Of a DNA stretch of 64,000 nt, positions 23,839-36,372 are shown piece by piece. The notes under the pieces were generated by a model. The model saw nothing but the letters and a program-made list of their open reading frames with translations. It was not told the DNA's origin and did not search any database. The stretch is from Pachyseris speciosa. Its lineage: Eukaryota; Cnidaria; Anthozoa; Scleractinia; Pachyseridae. The position numbers were made by a program, and so were the translations under genes. Numbering within the stretch: position 1 is the stretch's first letter; every line of letters begins with the position of its first letter. The stretch is from the NCBI GenBank assembly GCA_016490735.1, contig JAEMWC010000047.1:1789001-1853000 (forward strand), given 5' to 3'.

Positions 23839-25616
23839 TCATCTCGCTAAAACAAACAGAATTATCAACATAGTCCAGAGCTTGCAGAATGAATGGTTTG
23901 CGGTGCGTTCGCTTGAGTTTTTTCTGTGTTTCACCGCAGTTTCGCTTGGGGTATTATCCTCTCGCGGTTCTGTAGTATTGTAGGTCTGCAGATCCCTCAG
24001 GGTTCCCATCTCGTCAAGAAGGAAAGAATCGTCCAAGGCATGCCAAGCTGCCGCGCTGAAATTTACATCGCCTGTCGTTAGCAGGTCAAATAAGCACGAG
24101 TCTAAGTAAAATCCTGTGATTTTAGCCTTGCTGCATTTCGCGTGGGCTTCTCTTCGGGTCATTTTACTTCTTCGCGGGCGCAACCCCGCGAGTTGATCGT
24201 CCGTAAAAGATAGAAGTTCTCTGTAATCAATCCTCTGACGATGTGGACATCCCGTTACACAAAGTCCCGTTGTGGGAAATTTGAACAGTAACTGCTCGGG
24301 GATTTTAACGTGAAATGTCAGAAATTCGCCAACCTGTCGTATGATTATCGTAGTACTAATGTAACAGATTTTGATCTCGATGTGTGATCGAGGTCCCTTT
24401 CTCCTAGGATAAATTTTCGCTGGGCAACGTGAAGGCCCCGTTTCACTCGTTCCATCGAGGAACTCAGCGGGAAGCGAACCAGCATCGGCGCGATATATTT
24501 TCTGATGAACACATCCATTTCCCTTTGGCTTTATCAACACAGTGATCTACGACGAAAAAAAACATAGGTACACGGATTAGGGGACGCGATCGGTAAAACC
24601 CGATCAATCATAATCGACAGCCTCTTGTGTGAGCCACGATGATGGATTACTTTATTTCAGAAGTAAATTGCATGATGATACGTGATTAGTTTCATCACAA
24701 AAGGGCTCAAAAGCGAAGGAGTTCGGGTTGATTAGGACTCTGTACATTTTATGAATGATTCGCGTGTTTACCTCAGAACAAAGTTAGCGGACTCATTAGG
24801 AAACACAACTCACTTGTGAAGGCCCCTAAAGACATGCCATGCTTTTGGCGAGCAGTTGGAGACCATGTTTGAACTGCAAGCAAGCCCAAAACTACAGGGA
24901 ATATATGCATAATTCAACGGAGAGTATTGTTTGGACACGTTCCGCGTAAAGATGTGTGGATATTCAAAATAATTTCTTACCATATTTGTCGCTGTTGCGC
25001 TCGATCCTCCAACATGTACGACTGGCACATTGGTAACTTGCACCGAGAAATAGTCATTATCGATGAGCGGCCAAGCGCCCTGAACGACACACGTTTGTCG
25101 CTCGTCCGTGAATGTTTTTAAATGCGGGTCCCCGAATAAGGCACACAGACGAAACTGGTGCGCACTTTGTCTCAATTGTCCGCCTGCTAGTTCCAGTTTG
25201 ATTTGCTTGTGTTTAAACTTCACGCAAGCAGGCTGACTCGTCGTTCGAGCGACAGGTTTCGCGGTAGTCGACGCTGTTTGATTTATCGGAAGTGAAACAT
25301 TCCCGCAACTTCTGTCCTCCATTAGCCTCGGTATAAGCGTAGAAATAGTGTGGTAATATAAGTTTGAGTTGCAGCTCTTAACACTCTTTTTAACGCCCTC
25401 TACGCAGCGTAAATAACTGGCTAACGCGGTGCACATCTCTTGGTTGGAAGTCTCTTCTTGTGCATCTAGTGCAGCTTCGTAAATCCTTGCGCATCGATCG
25501 CTCATCGTTCGCATACAGATATCTCGCTCTGCTGTGACTACCAGCACTATGGGCACAAATAAGATAACGAGTAACGTGAGTATATTTACATTTACGACCA
25601 TCACAACACCATCCAC
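23839..25616 (-). CDS. RGM: repulsive guidance molecule (RGM), BMP co-receptor family
   Basis: Two exons on the minus strand, 25616-24981 (212 codons) and 24546-23839 (235 residues plus stop), with a GT-AG phase-0 intron, give 447 residues, close to the vertebrate RGM length. A signal peptide lies at about 10-29. The RGM N-domain has paired cysteines (residues about 34-104), then a Thr-rich linker with N-glycosylation sites (NVS, NQT). The von Willebrand D-like domain carries CALFGDPHLKTFTDERQTC; the FGDPH site (D163-P164) is where RGMs undergo acid-labile autoproteolysis. It is followed by VQGAWPLIDNDYFSVQVTNV. Exon 2 keeps GCVHQKIY, TTIIIRQVG, CVTGCPHRQR and a late conserved CLFDLLTTGDVNF. 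The C-terminus is hydrophobic (LWTMLIILFVLA), fitting a GPI signal. Family knowledge: RGMs bind BMP ligands and neogenin; in Nematostella RGM modulates the directive-axis BMP gradient. No RGD is seen. Confidence 0.95.
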
Positions 25617-28600
25617 ATTACACTCTCTACGCGCCCGAACGAGCGATCGATCAAGTGTTCTAAATTCTCTACTTACGTTGCGGAAATAAACAAGTCGATA
25701 GCAGCGCTTGATAGAGAACAGTCAGTCCTATTTTGAATCGGCGAAAACTCATGTCCCTTCTAGGCCGCCGTCTGAACTTTCGCACATATTAACTGCATGC
25801 AGACCATGCACTGTGTCACTAGATCCACCAAGTTCGATCGCTTGATTCTTACTAGCGAGCGACTGGACCTGGCCAATTTGCTTGATGGGAATGACTCAAT
25901 ACACTTATCAATCAGAAAATTTGACAGCTACTACACAAAGATACTGATTAACAAAGCCGTCGGTATGCCTTCTCCTGCCCCGAGTGACCTCATCAACGAT
26001 TGAAAGCTTTTTTGGGACTGCAAGGCAAATGTTTGCGCGAAATCGATTCACAGACGATCGCTTTTAACAGGAACACGCCGGAATAAATGGTTTGGGAAAA
26101 TAACCGAGCTCTTATAGGGGCTGTCGCTTTCTCCCGAACCCCCTAGTGCGGCTTCCCGTCACTCTACAACCACCGAAACAGCTGTCATTCTAATTAACTT
26201 TCTTTCCCTCTCTTTCATTTCATTGGTTCTAACTGCGTAGCATTGTCACCCGCGTCTATTCAAAGTAGTCCTTTCAAACAAGCCAATCGCGCGTCGGTAT
26301 CCAGCTCGGATCTCGTACATAATTGAGCGACCTGTCATTTATCATTTTCCCCTTTGTATTCTCACTCTTTGATTGGCGTAGGGTCGTTAGAAACTACAAA
26401 GGAGGATGGAGTGTTGACACAACCACCGGGGGTTTCCAACTGTTAGTTCTAACCTCAAGCAACAAAAGCTCTCTGGAGCTTGTTGCCACATAGTGATGCG
26501 AATAAAAATCTCTCGCGAGAAAAGTAAGTTCAAACCATTTTAATGAGACAGCATGTAATGGCTTCTAAGCCGTCCAAATCCTTTTCTCCCGCGGGCGTAC
26601 GCGCTCGCCGGTGAGCGCTGTTACTTTTTTACAGCCCCTTTGTTGACTTAGCGTAATTATACTTTTGTAGTTCAACACTTCGAAAAATTAGAAATGTTAC
26701 ATTTGGGAGGGCACAAGACAAGATAACAAAAAGGCTTATCGAAACCAAAAGAACAAGAGCATATTTCCACAAAGCGGCCTAAAATGGTGTTCCCGCATCC
26801 AGAACGCGGTTTTTATTACAAGCACTTGCCGTAAATAAGTCATCTCAAGGTCTTTTGAACTGGTCGAGGTTCATTAGAATGTGCTGCGATCCCGCCATGC
26901 TCTTATTCCATTCATCCAATGTACCGCCCACAAATAATCAATATTGCTGTTTCGTCATGTTGCGAAAACACAAAACTCTTTTCCCGGTGGTGCCGTTCAA
27001 GGTTTTGGGTGCGCGCTGGACGCATAATTCGCCTAGTAAGCGCACAGCGTGCGAAATTTAATCACAATGCTTTGGAATCTGTGGGAACGCAGCAAGAATT
27101 TTTTCAGCGAGTGAACAATAATTTTCAGTGTTGCGATGATCAATAGTTTTAGCTGCAATGTCGCACTGGTCTTTGCTGCAAGCCAATTTCCTTTTGCGTG
27201 TGTAATTTCCAATGAAACAAGTCTGTCGGGGTGCCCTACGACTTTTCAAATGTCTATTAAATTTTAACAAGACCCAGCCATTCGGAGCAAATTTCCCTAG
27301 ACATGCCCTCGGCTAGAAATGGCTGTTTTATACCCCATTTATCGTTTGTGTGTACTCCCACACATTTCTAAGATTTCTGCTATTAAAAAATATTAAGGAC
27401 CCAATCACGAACCAAACTTTCGCGTGTAGCGCACAGTTTTGTCTGTAAAGCTGATTTCTGTCCAACTGAAGTTATAGAAATGACTTAAACAACGTTCTGC
27501 GCGTGCCAGTACGAGGAGTTTTAAGCTTTCCAGTTGAAGCCTGTTTCCCGCTGCTGTCACAGAAAGGAGTTATCCGATGCAATTTAAGCCCTGATGTGGA
27601 GTTGAGTTTGTAATAACATATGCCAAGCAGTGCTATTTGTTTGGAATCCAAGAAAGAAAATTAAAATCGGTGGGAGACGCAAGTTTATGCAGATAAGGTG
27701 GCGTGCGCTCTCTGTGGGTTATTTTTTTCCAGAGAAATGAACAAATCTCAAAGTTTCCAACTGAGATTGAGCTGATTACAGACAAATTAGTTTCTCGGAG
27801 GAACACAAAATTCACTGCACGATTAATGTTTGTTTACACACGCTGGCGAAAACGATGGTTTCTTTTCAGTCAAATGGCGGATTAAAGCGAGCTGCGGGTT
27901 GGCGAACGTCAATGATTTCAAGCAACAACGAAGCACTGCTGTGAGGGTACATGACCAGAATTCCAATGAATTTCCTTCTATGGGCAAACATGGGAAAAGA
28001 ATTTGAAAATATCCTTGAGATTTGGTCAATTATGTCGGAGTGTCGATACTGTTATGAGAGAGCGTACTCATAGAGGCTGTGAACCGAAGAAGTCGAAGCC
28101 TAAAACGGAATTGACTCAAATAGCCTTTAACGAACACTAGCAGAAATAGTGAAGAAGTTTGTAGCAATTCCATAAAAAGAGACAATTGCTAATCATCGTA
28201 AACATAATGATTTCAAGCGGAAAGATGTCGGATTTCGTCTTTGTATTTATTTCCCGCCATTTTTCACTGATTCCCAAAAACCGTCGCATCATCTCACCGT
28301 CCGCTGCGAGAGACCGCCATTGCCTAATTTCTCATTGAAAGACATCCATTTTCTCGACTCTCTTCGCCATGTTTAAAATTAGTTAAATTGGCCTCTTGTA
28401 GCCCGCAGGGGTTCTCACCGAACCATTAATTAGTTCGAGCACACAGCAAATGTCTTTCCATGAACTCCACTGGCCCGTAATAATGATGAAATGTAAAATA
28501 ATAATTAAAAAAAAAAAAAAACAGACATGCGTTTGTCTTTCTATCCGTCGTCGTAAACGTTCGACAATATAAAATTGAGACTATTATAAATGAAAAGGAA

Positions 28601-31600
28601 CAATATCGTGGTCTGGTGTCGCCAAGCAAAACAAACTACGGAACGTATTAATAATAGATGAGGAAACAGAGTTATTCCATGCTAGTTAGTGGAGAGTGAA
28701 CCAGTCGATTTGCGTCTGGGTGGCGCTATTTTCAGCTGTAGTTTACAACTTGTAGTTCGTGTTCACGCATGCTGGACAGAGTTGAAACATTTTCAAGTTT
28801 CCATCTGTCTCTACGGGGTTTCTGGCCAAAGCCATAGACGATTTACACTCGGTGACAAAAAGGAAATTCTAAAAGCAATTTTTGGGGGATTCCAATCAGA
28901 AAGAGCTGAATCTAGCGATCAAACTTGTTTAGCAAAATGCGCGCCAAAAAGTGTTAAAAACATTTTATATCATAGCGCAGTCGCTTAATCTTTCTCTCTG
29001 GTGGTTGTTTAACAATTAATACACACGCCTAGGTCACGCTAGCTTGTGGTAATCACATCGAATTCAAAACATTTCTTCTCATCAACTGGAACAAACGTAT
29101 TGCTTCCTTTTTAAAAGAGGTTTGTTTTTCTGCACGCTCAGAAATATCATTGGCGCGCATTCAGACATTTTACGCTTTTGAAAAACGAAGCAAAATATCA
29201 ACAAGCGGTTCTAATTCAGCTGTCGACGAGATTGGACCGAGCTAGTGAGGTCTCTCGTAGCAACCACGTTATCTCTTTTTGATGCAAAAAAAAAGAGAAT
29301 TAAGTCTTCATTCCAAAAGTTTTGTCAATTTTCAGAGGCGATTCTTCGTATTGAACTAATTCGCTGAATATGTTATAAGCTCTTACACCCAGTTTTAAAT
29401 GGATTAGTCATTTCGTGTGGATGTAATCTATGATATTGCTTTTGGAGTACAACAGGAAGTATAATCAGAGTGTTAAAAATCTTTGCAATGGTTGCTCAAG
29501 GATTTCGTATATAGCGCAACAAACTGCACTGAGTCATCATAATTATAACAGCATTGTTTCTATTAAAAGCATTATCCTATGTAAATGATGATTTTCCGTG
29601 GCTTTCGCTGCCCCCGCTTCCACATTGTACTGTAGAGAGGAACATAAATAGCGATTACCTTAAAAAAACAGACTTTGTGGGAGGAGAAATTATTCAGTGC
29701 TATAAACAACGCACATGTAATAACTTTGATTCAAGTCCAATGCATAAATTTTCAATAAATAAGTAGTTAGACATTCAGTCCATTTCCCATTTTTCAAATG
29801 ATGATTTAGTACCTTAATTTCAAATCTTTTGAAACAAACGCTTGCGGTTTATTTTCCTCGTGGTTCTGATCATTATACGGACATGATCGTTGATATAATA
29901 TAGCTGTAAAAATGTTGTTAGAAAGCTTTCAAATTTCGATTCTATTCATTTCCAAGGAAATTTGCATGGTTGAATCAAAAGTCATTTAGGAATGACCTAG
30001 GGGCCGTATTTACAGGCAAATTATCTGGGAAGAAAACGAAAGCAACTCGTTCGACTTTCAGGTCTCAATACCGATTGCCTTCAAAAGTGTGAAATGTTCA
30101 ATATTACTGATACCGATCGCAAAAACAAATCCAGAAACCAAAAGAAACTGGCGTAAAACAAATATTTTATTTACAAAGAAATCGACCTCATCGGCGGCAG
30201 CACTTTTGTTTAGAATATCTGATGTCCATTTCGCGACTTTCGTGTAGATTTAGCGATTTTATGTTAATATACCCAATATCTAACAACAACATTTATTTTA
30301 CGAGCCCTTAGCCGGCAAAAAATAAAGACATAATAGTTCAAACAAATTGAGAGCTGTTTCTAGTAATCTTACATCCCGCAGTAGGAGGGCAAAAACCAAA
30401 CTTTAGTAGGTGTGTAACGCGACACACAGGTAAAGAAACAATTCTCAAACGACGAAGTTTTGTTAAGCGACCTCTGCTGTAAAACCCAAAGCTGTGATTA
30501 GTTTCGCTTTTCTGTTTTTCTTTTTGTTTTCGTTTTTAGTCAGTTTTCCGTGTCAGATATCATCCACTTTATAAGTGATATAAACAGGTGACTTTTCGGC
30601 GCTTTACACAAGAACTTTGTTTTCCGCCGATTAAAAGGGCTAAGATGCGCTTTTAATGCCCTTCAGAAAGTTCCATGAAAGCACATTAGGTGTTAAATTT
30701 CTTTTTCGGAATAGTTTGACGGTCCCGTTTGTTAGTGAGCGATAGAAGGTGGGCCGAACTTTAGCCGTCTAGGTTTGCCATGTGATGTCGTGAATTTCAG
30801 TTTTAAGGTGGGAACGGTGCTTTAGATTGAAAAGCATACCATCGGATGTTCAGCACTTTGAAAAACTGATTGGTGAAATATCAAAGCGGAAGGTAGAGTG
30901 ATATCAATAGTGGGAAAAATTAGTTACAGAATGCTTACTAAACACCAAATAATTTCTCTCCCCAAGTAAACATGACACTCTAACCATGTTTTACGATCGC
31001 TCCCCGAAAAGCAATTAGAAGAAACTAGATAAAGCTAGAAGGTAGCGGGTATGCCTACCAACTGCATCTTCGTTATTAGCAATATTAGTTGCTCTGTTGA
31101 TGTTGTGACAAGATTGGTAGCGTTCCAGACAGAAAAAAGGATTTGAGATTTAGACATTAAAGAAATAATAAACGAAACGAGTCAAACTATGCACAATTTC
31201 TTTTAAGAAAAAAAAAGCTACTTGTTTTTCAATAAAGGCACAAAGAGTTGAGGAGAGCAGCGAGTTTGGAAGGCACGCGCGAAGGCTGGCCACAGAAAAG
31301 CTTAACGCGTTGTATACATTTCGTGGGATGGTTCGTATATCCGGCTGCAAACGAAAGTCTCGCTGCTGAATTAAACAAGACGAAGCTAACAAGACAGTAT
31401 GGAAAGGGCTGTGTTGTAATGAGACCTTTGCTGGCACAAACATCGACCATACTGAATCCATTAATATCCCATTTCCCATTAAGTACATTTTCTAAATATT
31501 CCCCGTTAAAAAAAAATCTAAAAACAATGACCTCTCCTGGGGGGTACATGTTAGTTTTTACATTAAAAAATGTAACGGGTATTTTACGGGGGCGCTTGCC

Positions 31601-31831
31601 GGAGCGTCAAAAATCCTTGTTTATTATTCATGCCTCGTGGATTTGCGATAACTCAGGGGAAATTTTTCCTACTCTGCAGTACTTACTCGGTGTAAAACGT
31701 GGAACTGCTAACAGTTAACACCCCACATTAAAGAAATTTCAGGTTTTTGAATGTGCGTTTCTCTCACGCCCTTACAGTTGTGTTCTCGCGTATTACTCGT
31801 TGTCCGGTTCCCAGCGGCTTTCGCGCTTGGT
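25617..31831. other. no gene seen; RGM upstream region
   Basis: About 6 kb without a supportable exon. The first 200 bases would contain the RGM 5' UTR and promoter, but no TATA box is convincing. A poly(A) run occurs near 28508. Several ORFs of 60-100 codons have random-looking composition. Confidence 0.35.
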
Positions 31832-32043
31832 AAAGGTTCTGGCAAACGAGGACACGTTGTTGCTCATGATTTTTCTTGGGCGAGCAAACGAGCGAGACAA
31901 AACGCAAATGTTGTGTTTCCATACTGCGCAAACTGGGAAACATTTTATGAGGACACAAATTTGTGTCCGCAACAAATGTTGCGCGCGGAGCAAAAAGGGA
32001 AACATTTGTCTGCAACAATGTGTCCTCGTTTGCCAGGGCCTTA
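31832..32043. mobile_element. MITE with AAGGYYCTGGCAAACGAGGA termini
   Basis: The left end AAGGTTCTGGCAAACGAGGA (with CACGTTGTTGC) is mirrored by the right end GCAACAATGTGTCCTCGTTT (with GCCAGGGCCTT). The internal part repeats ACAAATTTGTGTCC and GGGAAACATTT. About 212 bp, non-coding; overlapping ORFs on both strands are by-products. Confidence 0.8.
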
Positions 32044-35000
32044 ATGGCAATTTTAAAACTAAATCGTGACGATTGCTTCGTTGAACGACTAAAATCTATC
32101 CAGGAGTGCGACCTACCGAATAAATTATATCAGTTAACGAGTTTTCTTCTCCCCGAGGCAAGCAATCTTACGTCTTCCAGAGGGTTTTATCGGCAGGGGG
32201 CAATAGTCGATATCTTGCGTGCGTGTAAACTTCTATAACAAACCATTGGCAAGTGCTATTAACAAATGAAGCCCGACTGTTTTGAATTAGGGCGAAAAAT
32301 TGCTGGTAACTTTCTTGAGAATGTTAATATTCATTGAAACTGATACACAGATGCACCTTTCACAAAATTGTGTTTACTTAACAAATGGCACAGCACAGAG
32401 GGAGGTTACATTGTCTTTCTTTGTTAATATCTTACTCTGAAGTGCGTTTTAAATTAATTTCTAATTTTTTCCCTCCAAACAGCTGCCTAGTAAAAATTTT
32501 GTCTTCTCTTGTTTGACATCCCCTGGTGCAGAGAAAAATTGGTCGCTGCCAAAAAGGGTTTAGCAACCACCGGCGGAGACGGGTAGCCTTTTAATATTTA
32601 AAAAGGCAGTAGATGGAACGTGCTACGCTGTAAAAAAAAAAAACACTTGCTGGCATGAAACTTCGTAAACGTGTGGGCTGAGAGTCTCTAAAACTCAAAG
32701 TAAACATTTTAAAGCAGGCAATAGTGATCCAAGCACATTTAATGTGAGTCGGCGAATATCAAAATAAGAACCCATTAAAAACAACAGGACCGAAATAAAT
32801 AACCTCTGATGTCAAACTAATTGGCGCTGTGTTCTTTAAATTTTACTGACTTCTTATCTAGCTTTTAACTGAATACATTAGAAACACGCAACTTAGCTGT
32901 GAAGTCACGAGCGTAGCGTTTTGGGGACAGCTTGAAAGGGAATGATTGGAATACAACAGCGGTTGGTTGGTTCAAGAAATCTTGTGGATTTTACCAAGCA
33001 AAGCTAACTATATGTTAACGACTGTTTTTGTTTTGAAACTGCACGATACTCTAAACAAAATAATTATAGCCCGCCATGGAACATAACAGAAAGTGACAAG
33101 TTATACAGGAATCAAAGGCAAAAGATATTATTCAAAAAAAGAAAAAAAGAAAGATTGACAGGAAGTAATACAACGACGAACTACGCCTATTGAACTTCGA
33201 TCAATTGGAAAAGCCCGGCACTTAACTGGAAACCAGGTGATCAAACGAGCGCCGAGCAAGTTTAAATAACCTCTCATGCTATTTTAAAGTGACTAAGCAA
33301 TATTAACAATTATTGAAAGAAGGGGCGGTCGATAGCGGCAATATTTACCCTCCGCCAAGGTCATTATATACTCGCCGGCACTTGGATGAATAATTGTTTC
33401 TGTAAATATCAAGGCATTAAATCAGCTAGAGTCGTGAAAAATTATCCTACCAGCTGTAAGAAAATACATCGTTAAAAACCGCCAAAGGCCAGGAGGTTTC
33501 GCTTTTATTTTTATAAATTTAGCTGGCTCTGATCGTGGACTAGGCGATTTTAAAAATTAAAACAGTGAGACGACCTTGGGGAAAATAACAAACAAACCTG
33601 GGTGTTCGTCCACCCACTACAAAAACAGATTACGATCACCTTTGAATCCCCAAAGCATTATACAAACAGAAAGAAATGGCACTTTTCATGGACGGACTCT
33701 GGAATCGAGAGAGATGGCAAAAAAATGGGAATTTTACGACCTTACGTTCCTAACGACGGGTATCCCGCCGAAAATTGTCGATTAAAACTGAAAGATTTAT
33801 TATCGATCTGTCTACCAAGGAAAACTCCCGGAGTTTCCTTGCAAATGGTTAGCGGCTTATAGCTCCCATTTGGTCTAAACTAACGCCCACAGCGTGCATC
33901 CCGCGAATAAACCTGGTGCCATGGGAACTGAAATTATTACACCTTCCATCATAAAAAATAATGAGACATAGTTTAGGAGGTTGAAGGGTGAATTTACCTC
34001 TCGTTTCGGCAGCCAAAGATAGCACATCATCGGTCCAGTTTATCGAGGTCGAAAGTCAAACTACGGGAAATTTGCAACATATGTCCCCAAGCGCCACGGT
34101 CTGAGCGATGAAAATATAGAACCAGTATAGAACTCATCATGAAGATAGTCGATGGGAGGAGAGGCTCAAGTTTCACGTTTCTACAATGAATAATTCCCAT
34201 GGCTAAATGCTTTTCTAGAGTTTTTGGGCGCAAGTATGTCGTTAGACTTGCCCCAAGTCGCCCTCTCTTAACTCTTCGATTAACAAATTGCCAGCGAAGC
34301 GAGCCTTAAGTAAATTAAAGCGAGCGAAGCGAACGAGCGACGAAGACGCGAGAGGGCCGACCAAATCCCCACTTAGCGGGAAAAAAATTTAAAGGATTTT
34401 GAGAAAGTCTACCATGGTCGTATCTCCATAAGAATCAAAGAAAAAATAAAAAGGAATTTGCCAGTGTTTTGCAAACAATCTTAACAGTTTAATCAGAACT
34501 ACTAAAAAATTCAATTTATCTTCAATTTTAGCATGTACAAGTAAAAATCAAACATTGAAAACCTTGGCAAATTTATAGCTTGTACAATTTTAACCGCTAC
34601 ATCCTTTCTTAAGACCAAGCGCTTGCTTCTTGCGAATCAGTAATGGATGGAGTCACTGCTGTTCCAGATTCCAATTCCAGTTTTTACTTTACCCACCAAT
34701 CATGGCTTTCCTCCAAAACTCGACTTGTGGACGCCATTTGGAATTTTTAAGGAAAGCTTTACAACTCCAGTCGGTACTGCTGTCGTCTAGTACTCTACAA
34801 TTGTCTAACTATAGAAGATCTTTCCGCTGTTAAGGCATGGTGAGTAGAAGGAACATCGTTTGCCACAGACCACACCCAAGATGGCGTCACAAAGACTTCT
34901 TGAGTTTAGGAGCAATGAAACTCCTCATGAAGGCCGAGAGGGACGGTGGGATACCAGTGTTTGTGCGACCTTTGGAGAGTGTTGTGTTCGCAAAAGAAAT

Positions 35001-36372
35001 CTGTTTCAGAAACAAAAAATTAATTAATTAACTTCGAGAGAGTGCAATAATCATCCAACCACGATCGTAGGACAAGGCTGGACAAGGTAAAACAGTCTCC
35101 GCCGGGGATCGAACGGATGGCTTTCACTTCTATACCACCGTCGGATACAGGAACCATTCCCTTTTTCAGGGGCTTAGATACTGAGGAGTAGCGAAAACTA
35201 ACGTGTGAACAAAAAAGTTGCGAGTGGAGACAAACGAGAGGAGTCTGGGGGAAAGGAAGTGCTTAATTATTCGTTTGCGCGCTGGTTTTCATTGCCATCC
35301 CATTATCTGGACGCCTAGAACAGGCTAATTGAAGTACTGAGGCACGAAGCTGGGCCACTCTGGAATCATTCTAAGCAAAATCTTTGTTATAAATTCGAGC
35401 TGTTCCAAACACAGGATGAAACAGTAAGGGGCCCGTTTCTCGAAAGTCCCGGTAACTCAAAGGGCCCAACACCATATTTTGAAATCAAAATCTCAAGAAA
35501 AGTAGGGTGTGTTCTGACCTCTTTATGAAGTCTATTTTTCTTAAGCTGATAACTTAACTGTATAATTTTCAAAACTTTGAAACTCCCATCTGGAATGGAA
35601 AACAAAACAGCTTAAATGGCCCGGTAATTACCGGGAGCATCGAGAAACAAGCCCCTGCGGGTCTAGTTGTTCGAAACACTAAATGTTGGGTTAGAATGAC
35701 GAGCTTTGAAAAACAGACTTGAGATAATTTATGGTACGAAATATTAGGAGGCGCAAAGGTAGTATCTCAACAGACTCGTCATTAGAGTGTTGGCAAGAAC
35801 AAGCGAGGGTGCACTTCGCCTTCCCGCTCGCTTCGCTTTTACAATACCTTACAAGGCAATCTGTTCACAGACTAGCGCAAAGGTGATAGTCCTTTCCTTT
35901 GGCGCACCCCACAAGTCGCAACCGCAGTTTTTTCGCCACCAAACCTTGCTTTGCATGTTATTAAGGTGGGACTTAAGGTGAATTGGAGTGAAATTTTAAG
36001 GAGTTTAAAGAAGGGATTAAAATGTACAAAAATGTTTTGAAACACCACCAGACAGTTGACACCCCACAAGGGCAAAGAAGGTTGCTGGGGAACTGTTTTG
36101 GTGTTGATCTACTAATGTTCCGCTTCAAATTCCAATTTTAAACCTTCATTAAATCTTCAATATTCCCTGTTTCCCTAAATTTAACAAATCCTTTAAGAAA
36201 AATTATCTCTTCCCAAAGATGCCCAAAAATCACCAAAAATTTCACAAAATATCCCACAATACAGCTTCGAGGGATGAGCATATTAACGTCAAATCCATGT
36301 CAAGCGACGCAAAAACGCCTTGTTTAGGTTAAGTCCCCCCCTTAAGCCAACTAGTTCTTTCTCTACACTTAC
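32044..36372. other. no gene seen; scattered repeats
   Basis: Holds a degenerate foldback (33305-33398), a GCGAGCGAAGCGAACGAGCG tract near 34322, and a B-box-like string (35095-35130, minus) that may be SINE debris. If the coiled-coil gene continues beyond its sixth exon, the remaining exons would lie here on the minus strand, but I could not identify one. Confidence 0.35.
33305..33398. mobile_element. degenerate AACAATTATT foldback, second copy
   Basis: Ends AACAATTATT and AATAATTGTT with internal TATTTACC. This matches the family at 6722-6829, but the arms are eroded. Confidence 0.5.

Noticed and set aside
31248..31718. A 156-codon plus-strand frame
   Set aside because: There are competing frames on the opposite strand, no recognisable domain and no splice partners; composition looks random.
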